Shown: positions 1-12,471, counted from the first letter of the stretch. The stretch is 64,000 bases of DNA from Telluria beijingensis (GCF_030770395.1 NZ_CP132480.1:5647216-5711215), one strand, 5' to 3'. Program-made: numbers and translations. Notes: generated by a model not told the origin, from the letters alone.

Positions 1-731
1 ACAACGGCAGCCATGCCGACATGACGGCCGCAACCTTCTTGCGCAGCATGTTCGCGCTGCGCCGCTATTTTTTGCACATCACCCGGGCCGGCATCGACGA
101 CGCGCCATTCCACGTGCTCAAGAGGCTGGGCATCGAGGCCGAGGCGCGCATGCTGCACGCGACCGCCGGCATCAACACGCACCGCGGCGCCATCTTCTGC
201 CTCGGCATGCTGTGCGCGGCGATCGGGCGCTGCCATGTGCGGGGTGTGCGCATGACGGCGGACGCGGTGCAGGCCATGCTGCTGCAATGCTGGGCCTCCG
301 CACTTGGCGCGCACAGCATCGATGCCGGCGCCGGCTCGAATGGCGCCCGGGCGCGGCTGGCTTACGCCGCCAGCGGTGCGCGCGAGGAGGGCGCGCGCGG
401 TTTTCCGTCGGTGTTCGACGTCGGCCTCCCGGCGCTGCGCCGTGCGCTGGCCGCAGGACGCGGCGTGCGCGAGGCCCGCATCGATGCGCTGTTCGCGCTG
501 ATGGCCCACATCAGCGACACCAACGTCTACCACCGCGGCGGTCCTGAAGGAGCGCTGGCCGTGCGCCACCAGGCGCGCGCCTTCGTTGCGCGTGGCGGCA
601 CCGCTTGCCCGGACTGGGAGGCGCGGGCGCTGGCCTGCCACCGCGGTTTCGTCGCAAGCCGCCTGTCGCCGGGCGGCGCGGCCGACCTGTTGGGCGCGGC
701 CTGCCTGCTGCAGGCCGTGACGGTCGCCTAG
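1..731 (+). CDS. mdcB: Triphosphoribosyl-dephospho-CoA synthase MdcB (5'-truncated by window)
   Basis: C-terminal part of a CitG/MdcB-family enzyme, which makes the 2'-(5''-triphosphoribosyl)-3'-dephospho-CoA precursor of the prosthetic group of the malonate decarboxylase acyl carrier protein. The reading frame is open to the window edge (codons begin at base 3), with the family-typical HADM segment before TAATFLRSMFALRRYF, so the ATG at 21 is internal. The THRGAIFCLGMLCAA stretch is characteristic of CitG/MdcB, and ISDTNVYHRGG near the C-terminus also fits. The stop is followed after one base by mdcH, so the two are cotranscribed. The rest of the mdc operon should lie upstream, outside the window. 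Confidence 0.9.
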   Translation, partial: NGSHADMTAATFLRSMFALRRYFLHITRAGIDDAPFHVLKRLGIEAEARMLHATAGINTHRGAIFCLGMLCAAIGRCHVRGVRMTADAVQAMLLQCWASALGAHSIDAGAGSNGARARLAYAASGAREEGARGFPSVFDVGLPALRRALAAGRGVREARIDALFALMAHISDTNVYHRGGPEGALAVRHQARAFVARGGTACPDWEARALACHRGFVASRLSPGGAADLLGAACLLQAVTVA

Positions 732-732
732 C

Positions 733-1662
733 ATGGCCGGCCGGCTCGCCATCCTGTGTCCAGGGCAGGGCGCCCAGCACGCCGGCATGTTCGACCTGGC
801 GCGCCTCGATCCTGGCGCCAGCCGCTTGCTGGACGACTGGTTCGCCGATCCGGCGCTCGGGCCGCTGCTGCACGCGTCGGTCGAGGGCGAGGCGCGCTTC
901 GCCAACCGCATCGCCCAGCCGTCGATCGTCGCCGCTTCGTTGGCGATGTGGACGGCGCTGCGCCCGTCGTTGCCCGAGCCGGCGCTGGTGGCCGGCTACA
1001 GCATCGGCGAATTGACGGCCTATGGGGTCGCGGGCGCACTCGATGCGGGCGCCGCGGTGAATCTGGCCGTCGAGCGCGCGCGCCTGATGGATGCCTGTCT
1101 TGAAGGCGGATCGGCGCAGGCGATGGTGGCGTTGTCCGGTATGCCCAACGGGACCGTGGAAGCCCTGCTGGCCCGTTTCGGGTTTTACGCCGCGATCGTG
1201 ACCGGCGACGATGCGCTGGTGGCGGGCGGTCCCGCCGCGCGAGGAGAAGCGCTGGCCGAGGCGGCGCTGGCTGCTGGCGGTCGCGCGACCTTGCTGCCGG
1301 TTGCCGTCGCCTCGCACACGCCGCTGTTACAGGGCGCCGTCGCGCCGTTCGCTGACTTGCTGGCGGGCCAGCGCTGGTCTGGTATGGCATTCCCGGTCCT
1401 GTCCGGCATCTCCGCCGAACCGGTTCACGATGCAGGAAAGGCAAGACGCGATCTGCCACGCCAGATCGCCGAACCGATCCGCTGGAAGGAATGCATGGAT
1501 GCCTGCGTCGAGAACGGCGTGACGGTTGCGCTCGAGCTCGGGCCGGGCGCCGCGCTGGCGCGCATGTTGCAATCGCGCCACCCTGGCATCGCTTGCCGCT
1601 CAGTGTCCGAGTTTCGTTCGCTTGATGGGATCCACTCCTGGCTACAGAGGCAGCTCGATTAA
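733..1662 (+). CDS. mdcH: Malonate decarboxylase subunit epsilon, malonyl-CoA:ACP transacylase MdcH
   Basis: 309-residue acyltransferase of the FabD fold. It loads malonyl onto the decarboxylase acyl carrier protein during activation of the enzyme. The N-terminal CPGQGAQ motif, the nucleophile elbow GYSIG near residue 95 and the SHTPLL histidine region near residue 195 are all visible. Length and N-terminus fit MdcH rather than fatty-acid FabD because the gene directly follows mdcB with a 1-nt gap. It is probably the last gene of the mdc operon, since an independent promoter-like element follows. Confidence 0.92.
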   Translation: MAGRLAILCPGQGAQHAGMFDLARLDPGASRLLDDWFADPALGPLLHASVEGEARFANRIAQPSIVAASLAMWTALRPSLPEPALVAGYSIGELTAYGVAGALDAGAAVNLAVERARLMDACLEGGSAQAMVALSGMPNGTVEALLARFGFYAAIVTGDDALVAGGPAARGEALAEAALAAGGRATLLPVAVASHTPLLQGAVAPFADLLAGQRWSGMAFPVLSGISAEPVHDAGKARRDLPRQIAEPIRWKECMDACVENGVTVALELGPGAALARMLQSRHPGIACRSVSEFRSLDGIHSWLQRQLD

Positions 1663-1699
1663 CATTCACCAAGCTGATGTCTGATATTGCTACTCAGAA

Positions 1700-1727
1700 T
1701 TGGAAGTTCCTTTGGGTCGCCTATATA
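1700..1727 (+). promoter_or_regulatory. Sigma-70-like promoter for the 42-codon gene
   Basis: TTGGAA (1700-1705) and TATATA (1722-1727) are separated by 16 nt in a locally AT-richer gap between mdcH and the small gene. The predicted transcript would start near 1735 and have a leader of about 58 nt. Assigned by eye only. Confidence 0.45.
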
Positions 1728-1792
1728 ACGGTTGCATAGCAGTCGTAATCGTAGGCGTCGCCACTGTTGGCGATGCAATCCAGGAGTCGAAC

Positions 1793-1921
1793 GTGAACAA
1801 GATCATCAATGCCCTCGTCGCTGCCGCCGGCAGCCGCGCCAAGTACGTCATGCGCAAGCAGGCCGAGGCTGCCAAGCCTTACCAGGTGGAGTACCGCTCG
1901 AACGCAGGCGGCTGGAACTGA
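1793..1921 (+). CDS. Small hypothetical protein, 42 aa
   Basis: Short gene starting with GTG, with a good ribosome-binding site (CAGGAG, 6-nt spacing). It encodes a basic, alanine-rich peptide beginning MNKIINALVAAAGSRAKYV and ending SNAGGWN. There is no signal peptide of normal length and no convincing membrane segment, although the first 13 residues could form an amphipathic helix. It has its own promoter-like element upstream and a strong intrinsic terminator 40 nt downstream, so it looks like a real monocistronic unit rather than a chance frame. I do not recognise the family and assign no function. Confidence 0.6.
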   Translation: MNKIINALVAAAGSRAKYVMRKQAEAAKPYQVEYRSNAGGWN

Positions 1922-1960
1922 AGTCGCGCCGCTGCTGCAATAGCAGCGAAGAAGAACGAA

Positions 1961-1992
1961 GGCTGGAACCGTTTTGCGGTCCAGCCTTTTTT
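1961..1992 (+). terminator. Rho-independent terminator after the 42-aa gene
   Basis: GGCTGG and ACCG pair with CGGT and CCAGCC around a TTTTG loop with a one-base bulge, followed by six T residues. It also separates this unit from the convergent GNAT-family gene. Confidence 0.85.
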
Positions 1993-2029
1993 CATGGCTT
2001 GACCCATGGCGGCCGGGGCGGCACAGGTG

Positions 2030-3181
2030 CTATCCTGCGCGGAACGGGCTGCGTTCGTTCAGCTCATCCATGTAGTCGTCGATTCCTCCCGCCTCACGCT
2101 CCAGGAAGCGCTCCACCGCGTCCGAGAAGGACGGATGCGCCAACCAGTGCGCCGACCAGGTCCTGGTCGGTAAAAAGCCGCGCGCCATCTTGTGTTCGCC
2201 CTGGGCGCCGCCTTCGAACGTCGATATGCCCTGTTCGATGCAGAACTCCAGCGGCTGGTAATACGCCGCCTCGAAGTGCAGGCAGGCCACGTGCTCCAGC
2301 GCCCCCCAGTAGCGGCCATACAGCGTGTCCCGGTCGTGGATCACGAGCGAGGCCGCGATCGCCCGGCCTTCCTTCTCCGCGATCACCAGCAGGATATTCT
2401 CCGGCATCGTTGCACCGATGCGCAGGAAGAAATCCAGGTTCAGATAGGGCGTCGAGTGGTGCTCGCGGTAGGTATTGCGGTAGCAGCGGTTGAACAGCAC
2501 CCAGTTCTCGCGCGTGGCATCCTTGCCGCGCACCCGGCGCAGGGTGATGCCGGCGTCTAGCACCTTGCGCCGCTCGGCGCGGATGTTCTTGCGCTTCTTT
2601 TGCTCGAGCGTGGCCAGGAATTCATCGAAGCTGCGGTAGCCCTGGTTCAGCCAGTGGAACTGCACGCCGCTGCGCAGCAGGAAGCCGGCCTCGCGCAGCG
2701 ACTGCGCCTCTTCTTCGGGCGGGAACAGCACGTGGGTCGACGACACCTCGGTCGCCCGCTGGGTGGCGCACAGCACCTCGACCAGCGCCGCGCGCGCCCC
2801 GGCGTCGCGTGCCAGCAGCCGTGCGCCGGCCACCGGCGTGAACGGGATCGCCGACAGCAGCTTGGGATAATAATCGAGTCCATGGCGCTGATAGGCGTCG
2901 GCCCAGGCCCAGTCGAACACATATTCGCCATACGAATGGTCTTTGACGTACAGCGGCAGGGCGGCCGCCAGTTTGTCTTCTTCATCGTACAGCAGCAGGA
3001 ATTGCGGCTGCCACCCGGTCTCGGGCGAGGCGCTGCCTGACGCGTGCAGGGCGTGCAGGAAGGCATAGGACAGGAAGGGCGTCGGCGCCGGCTGGGCAAG
3101 AACCAATTCATCCCAGCTGGATTGGCCGACTTCGGACAAATCTGAAACGATATGCGTGCGATAATTCAAAATTGCTTCCAT
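2030..3181 (-). CDS. GNAT/FemAB-like N-acetyltransferase family protein (DUF482-type)
   Basis: 383-residue protein resembling the peptidoglycan-biosynthesis/recognition family with two GNAT-like halves (formerly DUF482). Recognisable segments are TPFLSYAFLHAL, EYVFDWAWADAY, HWLNQGYRSFDEFLA, the basic EQKKRKNIRAERRK and FEGGAQGEHKMARGF near the C-terminus. The substrate is unknown. The frame stays open far upstream, antisense to nadE, but that extension is non-coding in character. The ATG at 3181 gives the usual family N-terminus, with no obvious Shine-Dalgarno. It is divergent from nadE across about 70 nt. Function is inferred from family resemblance only. Confidence 0.82.
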   Translation of the reverse strand: MEAILNYRTHIVSDLSEVGQSSWDELVLAQPAPTPFLSYAFLHALHASGSASPETGWQPQFLLLYDEEDKLAAALPLYVKDHSYGEYVFDWAWADAYQRHGLDYYPKLLSAIPFTPVAGARLLARDAGARAALVEVLCATQRATEVSSTHVLFPPEEEAQSLREAGFLLRSGVQFHWLNQGYRSFDEFLATLEQKKRKNIRAERRKVLDAGITLRRVRGKDATRENWVLFNRCYRNTYREHHSTPYLNLDFFLRIGATMPENILLVIAEKEGRAIAASLVIHDRDTLYGRYWGALEHVACLHFEAAYYQPLEFCIEQGISTFEGGAQGEHKMARGFLPTRTWSAHWLAHPSFSDAVERFLEREAGGIDDYMDELNERSPFRAG

Positions 3182-3250
3182 TAAGACGAAGTGCCGGACA
3201 GGACGGGCCAGGCTGAGCCAGGCGTCTGCCGTATTGCGAACGATACCACC

Positions 3251-5664
<2,414 letters not shown>

Positions 5665-5705
5665 GTGATGCAGGCGACCTTTCCGCGGCAGGATGGAGCG
5701 GTCGC

Positions 5706-6199
5706 CTACTTCGCGGCAGTGGGATTTTGTCGGGAGTGCATGGCCGCTCCCTGCCGCTTCTTACGAACGGCGTCGAAAAAATCCCGTTCCAGGCCAGGAC
5801 GATTCGGTTCCGGTCCTTGATGTAGACGTAAGCGCAACTCAGCTCCACGACGGTGACAGGATTCGGCAGGCGTAGCTGATTATTGCTTACGCGTGCGTTC
5901 TCTCTGAGCTCGATATTCGTTTCCACGCGCTCGGCAAGGAAATTCGATTCAGAGCATACCTGGTCGCCGAATCTGATTTTCTCTTCGCTGATGATCAGGT
6001 CCTTTTCGATCAACCGCTTCGCTTGATCGGGACCGATTGAAATCGTTGCGTAGTCGAGCACAGACCTGATCTTCCATTCTCCGATGATGCCTGCGGGTTT
6101 CATCGTTTTAGAGGCGTCGCTTGCTGAGGCTGGGATGGTGATCAGTAAAGTAGCGAGAGTGAGCAGCCTCGATGCCGATCTGCCTGAACTTGCACGCAT
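5706..6199 (-). CDS. Secreted hypothetical protein, probable frameshift near its 3' end
   Basis: Signal peptide (SRLLTLATLLITIPASASDA) followed by a compact domain with GEWKIRSVLDYA, CSESNF and LPNPVTVVELSCAYVYIKDRN. The literal frame continues past WNGIF into an Arg/Pro-rich tail that runs antisense into glnB and stops at 5558. Adding one base in the A6 run at 5776-5781 instead gives WNGIFFDAVRKKR and a stop at 5706-5708, which fits the family C-terminus as I recall it and removes the glnB overlap. The coordinates given assume that correction. Function is unknown. The cause could be a sequencing indel or a real mutation. Confidence 0.6.
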
Positions 6200-6487
6200 G
6201 ACACCGCTCTATGAATTTTCCGATGGTCAATGTAGCACTGTGAAGTTACTAGATATTGAGGTGAACTAACCACATCCGCCCGGTGGTAGATGGCAATACG
6301 GCCATCAGGAGCAAAAACAGAGCCTATCAACACCACCCACTAAACCTGGATTTTTGTAACTAACCAACTTAAGCGTGCAGTCATGAACCGGAGCCGCGAT
6401 CCTGCACGCAGTGCGGTGAACAGCTTGCAGGGATGAGTCGATCAGAGGTGGTTTAGTGCTACTTCGTAAAAAGCAGGCGTATTGCGT

Positions 6488-7093
6488 TCAACGTCCCATC
6501 CGCATATCGAACTTCCACGTCAGCAGCCGCAAGCCACTAATGAACAGGCAGCTCGACCACAGCGCAAAGTCATGCGACACGCCGTACTTGCCCATCAACA
6601 GGAACAGCCAGTTGCCGAGGAAGGCGCAGATCGCATACGGTTTGCCATCCCTGAACACCATCGGCACTTCGTTACAGACGATATCGCGCAGCACGCCGCC
6701 AAAAATCCCGGTGATCACGCCCATCATCGAGGCGATAAAGATCGGCATGTCGGCCGCCAGCGCCGCCGACGTCCCCGCGATCGAGAACAGCCCCAATCCG
6801 ACCGCATCGGCGATCACGATCAGGCGTTCGGAGACGATCTGGCGCAGCGTGCGAATCAGGGGCGAGGCCACCAGCGCCAGCACGAAGATCGCGATCGCGT
6901 ATTCCTGGTGGGTGACCCAGAACAGCGGACGCTTGTCGAGCAGGATGTCACGCAGGGTACCGCCGCCGAAAGCGGTGATGAAGGCGACCGTGAACACCCC
7001 GACCAGGTCCATGCGCTTGCGCCGCGCCTCGATGAAGCCGGAAAACGCGCCGACCAGGATCGCCATGATTTCGATGAACTTGATGAGGGTCAT
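6488..7093 (-). CDS. Trimeric intracellular cation (TRIC) channel family membrane protein
   Basis: 201-residue integral membrane protein of the UPF0126/TRIC family (YadS/YicG-like). About seven hydrophobic segments are arranged as two repeats, each with the conserved glycine-rich GGGTLRDIL / GGVLRDIV signature (FGGGTLRDILLDKRPLFW and FGGVLRDIVCNEVPMVF). Prokaryotic members form trimeric cation-permeable channels, but the physiological ion here is not known. It is divergent from the DUF1176 gene across about 100 nt. The 288-nt gap on its other side (6200-6487) holds no feature I can support. Confidence 0.9.
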   Translation of the reverse strand: MTLIKFIEIMAILVGAFSGFIEARRKRMDLVGVFTVAFITAFGGGTLRDILLDKRPLFWVTHQEYAIAIFVLALVASPLIRTLRQIVSERLIVIADAVGLGLFSIAGTSAALAADMPIFIASMMGVITGIFGGVLRDIVCNEVPMVFRDGKPYAICAFLGNWLFLLMGKYGVSHDFALWSSCLFISGLRLLTWKFDMRMGR

Positions 7094-7197
7094 GCAGCAG
7101 CGGAGAGCAGGAAGTGTTGTTAGACTACCATGCGCCCGCAGACTTACGTAAGGTAAATCTGTGCCCTAGCCAACACCACGAGAAAGACCACCAGCGC

Positions 7198-8247
7198 ATG
7201 CGCTTCGCTCTCATTCCGATGGCGGCCCTGGCCGCCGCCAACTGCCTCGTTCCGCTGCAGGCGGCCGAGCTTCCGCAACTGCGTTTCCAGCACCACGACT
7301 GGGAACTCGCCTGCGACAACACCCGCACCTGCCGCGCCGCCGGCTACCATCCGGAAGACGGCCGCAACCCGCCGCTGACCGTGCTACTGGAGCGCAAGGC
7401 CGGCCCCGGCCAGGCCTTTGATGCTCGCCTGCGCCTGGGCGATGCCGATGACGCTATCGATCTCCCGACAACACTGGCGATGCAGGTCGACGGCCGCGCG
7501 CTCGGCACGGTCACGCTGGACCGCGAGGAAGCGGCAGGCAACCTGAGCGCTTCCCAATCCCAGGCCCTGCTGCGCGCCGTTGCCAGCACCGGCAAGGTCG
7601 CATGGCGCGCGGGAGGACGCAGCTGGACCCTGTCGGGCAAGGGCGCGTCGGCGGTGCTGCTCAAGATGGACGAGTTCCAGGGCCGCCTCGGCACGCCGGG
7701 CGCCGCCATCCGCAAAGGCGGCAAGAACGAACAGGATGTATTGCCCGCCTTGCCGGCCCCGGTGGTTGCGGCAGCCGCCGTCCCGGCCGGCGAGCTGCCG
7801 CGCCTGGGCAAGGAAGAAGAACGGATCCTGCTCGCGACCCTGCGCAAGACGGCCGGCAACGACGACTGCGCCGACCTCGAGGCGATCGCTACCGGCGAGA
7901 CGCAGTTTTCCTATGCGCCGCTCACAAGGGACAAGATGCTGGTCTCGGCGCGCTGCTGGCGCGGCGCCTACAACGAGGGCCACGGCTACTGGGTCGCGAA
8001 CCGCAAGCCGCCGTTCGCGCCGCAACTGGTGACGCAATCGGGCACGGACTACGACCAGGGTGTCATCGGCGCCGCCCACAAGGGGCGCGGCATCGGCGAC
8101 TGCTGGGGCCACGACGAATGGACCTGGGATGGCCGCCAGTTCATCCATACCGGTTCGAGCACCACCGGCATGTGCCGCGGCATCGCCGCCGGCGGCGGCT
8201 GGACGCTGCCGACGCTGGTCAGCCGGCCAGCGGCAGGCGCAAGGTGA
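7198..8247 (+). CDS. DUF1176 domain-containing secreted protein
   Basis: 349-residue exported protein: signal peptide about residues 1-21 (MRFALIPMAALAAANCLVPL, cleaved near QAA), then a DUF1176 domain with HHDWELACDNTRTCRAAGYH at its start and DCWGHDEWTWDGRQFI with TGMCRGIAAGG at its end. Conserved cysteines suggest periplasmic disulfides. The family has no known biochemical role. The ATG at 7198 was chosen because it begins the signal peptide. The 3' end overlaps the convergent bacteriophytochrome gene by 29 nt. Confidence 0.85.
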   Translation: MRFALIPMAALAAANCLVPLQAAELPQLRFQHHDWELACDNTRTCRAAGYHPEDGRNPPLTVLLERKAGPGQAFDARLRLGDADDAIDLPTTLAMQVDGRALGTVTLDREEAAGNLSASQSQALLRAVASTGKVAWRAGGRSWTLSGKGASAVLLKMDEFQGRLGTPGAAIRKGGKNEQDVLPALPAPVVAAAAVPAGELPRLGKEEERILLATLRKTAGNDDCADLEAIATGETQFSYAPLTRDKMLVSARCWRGAYNEGHGYWVANRKPPFAPQLVTQSGTDYDQGVIGAAHKGRGIGDCWGHDEWTWDGRQFIHTGSSTTGMCRGIAAGGGWTLPTLVSRPAAGAR

Positions 8248-10432
8248 ACACCACCCGCTCGTCCTCGTAGCGGTAGGCGATCTCGCCGCTGTGCTCGCGC
8301 ACGATCTGCTGCGCGATGTACAGGCCCAGGCCCATGCCGCTGCGGTTGCGCGGATTGTTCAGCGAAGCGCGCTTGAAGGGATTGAACAGGGTCGCCGCCA
8401 GCTCATGCGGGATTTCCTTTCCCGCATTGGCGACGTCGAGCACGGCCTGGCCGGCGTGCGCCTTCAGGCTCACGCGCACCGATTTACCCGGCTCGCCGTG
8501 ATGGCGGGCATTGCTCAGCAGGTTGGACAGCACCTGGCCCAGGCGCCCTTCATCGGCATTGACAATCACCGCGTCATCGCACACCAGTTCGATCGGAATG
8601 CCCGGGTACGCCATGCGCGCTTCGTCGATCAGGTCCTCCAGCAGCGCCTTCATGTCGACCGGCTGTAGTGTCACGCCCAGTCCCATGCCACGGTCGATGC
8701 GGCTCATGTCGAGCACCTGGCCGATCATGCGCTGCATGCGGTTGGTGGACGACTGGATGCGCTTGCCCAGCGTCGGCTGGTGACTGCCAGCGTTGCCAGC
8801 GGCGCCGTTGCCGGTGCGTTCCAGCACCATGCCTGCCATGCTGATCGAATGGAGCGGGTCGCGCAGGTCGTGCCCCAGCATCGCCAGCAACTGCGCGCGG
8901 GTGGCCTCGGTCTGGGCCCGGTGCGCGTTCACGGCGCGTACCAGTTCGGCCAGCGTCAGGCGCGCATTGGCCAGCACGCTCGCTTCCCAGGGATGGGCGC
9001 TGCCGCGCACCGTTTCATACCAGGCGTCGAACGAGCCGCGCGGGGTCAGGCGTTCGCCCAGCGGCCCGAGCGCAACAGTCTTGTCGGGCCGTCCGCCCCA
9101 GGCTACCTGCTCGATCTGTTCCAGCCGCAGCAAAACACACCAGCCGTGGCCCAGCGGATCGAAAGGCAGGGCCAGCATGCCTACCCATTTGCCGAGCTTG
9201 CCGTGCAGGGCGGCCGGCCAGTCGGCCTGCAGTTCGCGCACCACCAGGTCGTGCTGGTTTTCGGGCAGCGAATGGATGACGGCCTCGGCCAGTTCCTCGG
9301 ACAGGTCGCCGAACTGCGCGATCTTGCCGTGCTGGGTGACGAGCATGGCCTGCGCACCGGAGGCCTGCAGCAGGGCGCGCGCGTGCTGGCCGATGGCGTC
9401 GAGCGGATCGTCGTCGAGCAGCAGCGATTCGACCAGGGCGGTGCGCACCCGGGCCGACTGCTCGGCCAGCGAGGCGTCTTCGCGCGCCTCGATGCTGTGG
9501 ATGGTCGAGGCCATCACCTGCGCCAGCACGTCGGCGGCCAGGCGCACCGCGTGCGGCACCAGCTTGGGCGCCATGTGATGGCAGGCGATCAGGCCCCACA
9601 GTCGACCGTTGATCACGATCGACACGCTCATCGAGGCGCACACGCCCATGTTCTTGAGATACTCGACATGCACCGGCGAGACGCTGCGCAGTACGGAGAA
9701 GCTCATGTCCAGCGGCGCCGCATCCGGCGCGCCGAGCAGGGACACCGCGGCGTAGCCCATGTCGGCGATCGTGCGGAGGGTGTTGAGCGTGTACAGGCGG
9801 CGTGCCTGGGCCGGGATATCTCCGGCAGGGTAGCGTTGTCCGAGGTAGGGCACCAGGTCGTCGCGCCGGCTCTCGGCGACCACGTCGCCGCTGTCGTCGG
9901 GACGGAAGCGATAGGCCATCACGCGGTCGAAGCCGGTGAACTCGCGCACCTGCTGCACCGCCGAGGCGAGCAGGGCGTCGATCGTCTTCTGGCGGCGCAG
10001 GCGGTCGATCGAGCCGTGGGCCTTGATCGCGAAGCGCGACACCTCTTCGCTGGACGTCTCGCGGCGCTCGAATTCGGCCACCACGCGGCCATCGGCCGCA
10101 TGCACCACGCAATCGTAGTCGGCGCCACCGATATTCAGGCCGGCCACCAGCGGGGCCGCGTCGTCGTCATCCCGGGCGGCGATGCAGTCGCCAATGGCCT
10201 CGAGGGCGGTGGGCGGCAGGGCCAGGGCGGCGAACGGCAGGCCGAGCTCGGGCACGATGCCGAGCATGGCAGGGGCGTTGGCGCTCCAGCCCGCGAGCTG
10301 GCCATCATGCCGGAAGAACAGCAGCGCGCCATGCGGCTGGATCGAGCCGGGAATATGAATGGGCTCGTCAGCGCAGGACAGCAGGTCGACGTGCCGTCCA
10401 TGTTCCATTGGAACTGCTTGCGTTGCCTTCAA
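8219..10432 (-). CDS. bphP: Bacteriophytochrome sensor histidine kinase (PAS-GAF-PHY-HisKA-HATPase)
   Basis: Red/far-red photoreceptor kinase. Cys20, just before EPIHIPGSIQPHG, is the expected biliverdin attachment site. The GAF domain carries YPAGDIPAQARR (the usual PASDIP motif with Gly for Ser) and GLIACHHM. The PHY tongue has PRGSF. The kinase core has the phospho-acceptor His near residue 521 (GHDLRDPL), an N-box (LSNLLSNARHHGE) and a G2 box (GMGLGLYI). No receiver domain is attached. The start is uncertain: TTG at 10432 has AGGGGAA at good spacing, while ATG at 10408 has no ribosome-binding site but the same domains. No haem oxygenase (bphO) gene is in the window. Confidence 0.92.
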   Translation of the reverse strand: MKATQAVPMEHGRHVDLLSCADEPIHIPGSIQPHGALLFFRHDGQLAGWSANAPAMLGIVPELGLPFAALALPPTALEAIGDCIAARDDDDAAPLVAGLNIGGADYDCVVHAADGRVVAEFERRETSSEEVSRFAIKAHGSIDRLRRQKTIDALLASAVQQVREFTGFDRVMAYRFRPDDSGDVVAESRRDDLVPYLGQRYPAGDIPAQARRLYTLNTLRTIADMGYAAVSLLGAPDAAPLDMSFSVLRSVSPVHVEYLKNMGVCASMSVSIVINGRLWGLIACHHMAPKLVPHAVRLAADVLAQVMASTIHSIEAREDASLAEQSARVRTALVESLLLDDDPLDAIGQHARALLQASGAQAMLVTQHGKIAQFGDLSEELAEAVIHSLPENQHDLVVRELQADWPAALHGKLGKWVGMLALPFDPLGHGWCVLLRLEQIEQVAWGGRPDKTVALGPLGERLTPRGSFDAWYETVRGSAHPWEASVLANARLTLAELVRAVNAHRAQTEATRAQLLAMLGHDLRDPLHSISMAGMVLERTGNGAAGNAGSHQPTLGKRIQSSTNRMQRMIGQVLDMSRIDRGMGLGVTLQPVDMKALLEDLIDEARMAYPGIPIELVCDDAVIVNADEGRLGQVLSNLLSNARHHGEPGKSVRVSLKAHAGQAVLDVANAGKEIPHELAATLFNPFKRASLNNPRNRSGMGLGLYIAQQIVREHSGEIAYRYEDERVVFTLRLPLAG

Positions 10433-10570
10433 TACACTTCCCCTTTTCGAACGGCCGGAACGTCCGGCGTGGAGGCATTCTACCTTCAACGGACGGGTTT
10501 TGGCTGAATTGCAACTGTGAAACGGGTCATTGTCACACGACATGAACGCCGGCGTCTGCCCTGCGCGACG

Positions 10571-11251
10571 TCAATCGTGCAGGGCGGGGCGCAGCAGGGC
10601 GATCAGGGCGCCATGGCCGCCGTCGGCGCGGCCGGCGGCGCAGAAGGCGATGACTTCGTTTTTCTGTACCAGCCAGCTGTGCACGATGCTGCGCAGCACC
10701 GGTTCGCCCTTGGGCGAGCCATAGCCGATGCCGTGGATGATGCGCACGCAGCGCACGCCGCGCCGGTTGGCGCGGTGGAGGAAATCGGTGAGGGCGTCGC
10801 GCGCGCCGTCGCGGGTCAGGCCGTGCAGGTCAAGTTCGTCCTGGATCGGCCAGTGGCGCTTGCGCAGCTTCTTGACGACGTCAGGGCCGACGCCATCGCG
10901 GGCATAGCTCATCGACGGGTCTTCGTCGAGCAGGCCCTCGACGTCGAACAGGTCCGACAGCTCGTCGGACATCGACGCGCGCAGCACGGCCGCCGTTTCT
11001 TCCTCGGGGCTGAGCTGCTCGCGCTGCCGGACAGCGCGATTCGGCGCCACATACACCGGACGGTGCACGTAGCGGTCCGATTCGGGCAGCCTGGTAATGC
11101 CTTCCATCGAGGTGCGGAACTCGACCGCGCGCTCACGCGCGATGCGTTCGCGCTTCTCGCGTTCGGCCTGTTCGATGGCGCGCACGCGCTCCTCTTCCTT
11201 GAGCCGGTCGCGCAAGCCCTTGAGGTCAGCGAAGTCTTTCATGCCCGCCAT
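10571..11251 (-). CDS. Smr/MutS2-domain protein
   Basis: 226-residue protein with a charged N-terminal coiled-coil region (about residues 1-45, rich in Glu/Arg) and a C-terminal Smr domain of about 80 residues. The domain contains ELDLHGLTRDGARDAL and the HGIGYGSPKGEPVLRS loop, where HGxG is the putative nuclease/nucleic-acid-binding motif. Stand-alone Smr proteins have nicking endonuclease or RNase activity, and the target here is unknown. It lies 23 nt downstream of trxB on the same strand and is probably cotranscribed. The ATG at 11251 has AAAGG upstream. Confidence 0.88.
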   Translation of the reverse strand: MAGMKDFADLKGLRDRLKEEERVRAIEQAEREKRERIARERAVEFRTSMEGITRLPESDRYVHRPVYVAPNRAVRQREQLSPEEETAAVLRASMSDELSDLFDVEGLLDEDPSMSYARDGVGPDVVKKLRKRHWPIQDELDLHGLTRDGARDALTDFLHRANRRGVRCVRIIHGIGYGSPKGEPVLRSIVHSWLVQKNEVIAFCAAGRADGGHGALIALLRPALHD

Positions 11252-11274
11252 CGTTTGCTGCCTTTTATGACTGG

Positions 11275-12270
<996 letters not shown>

Positions 12271-12471
12271 TTATGTGGACACACGGCAATTGGGGGCGGC
12301 CTGACAGGAATCAAGAGGCCACCGGCTCGGGCTGAGGGTGTCCGAAGAGCGCCGATTATAGTCGAGGTTGCGGTCGATGATGCGGCCGAGCATGAATCGT
12401 GGGGCCAACGCGGCCGTATATCGCTTAGAATGGACGGATCGTCGATAGTAATTACTTCCGCAGTACCTGTA

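Noticed and set aside
8780..10507. 575-codon plus-strand frame opposite the bacteriophytochrome gene
   Set aside because: His/Arg/Gln-rich shadow translation with no domain, lying wholly within a gene with clear motifs on the other strand.
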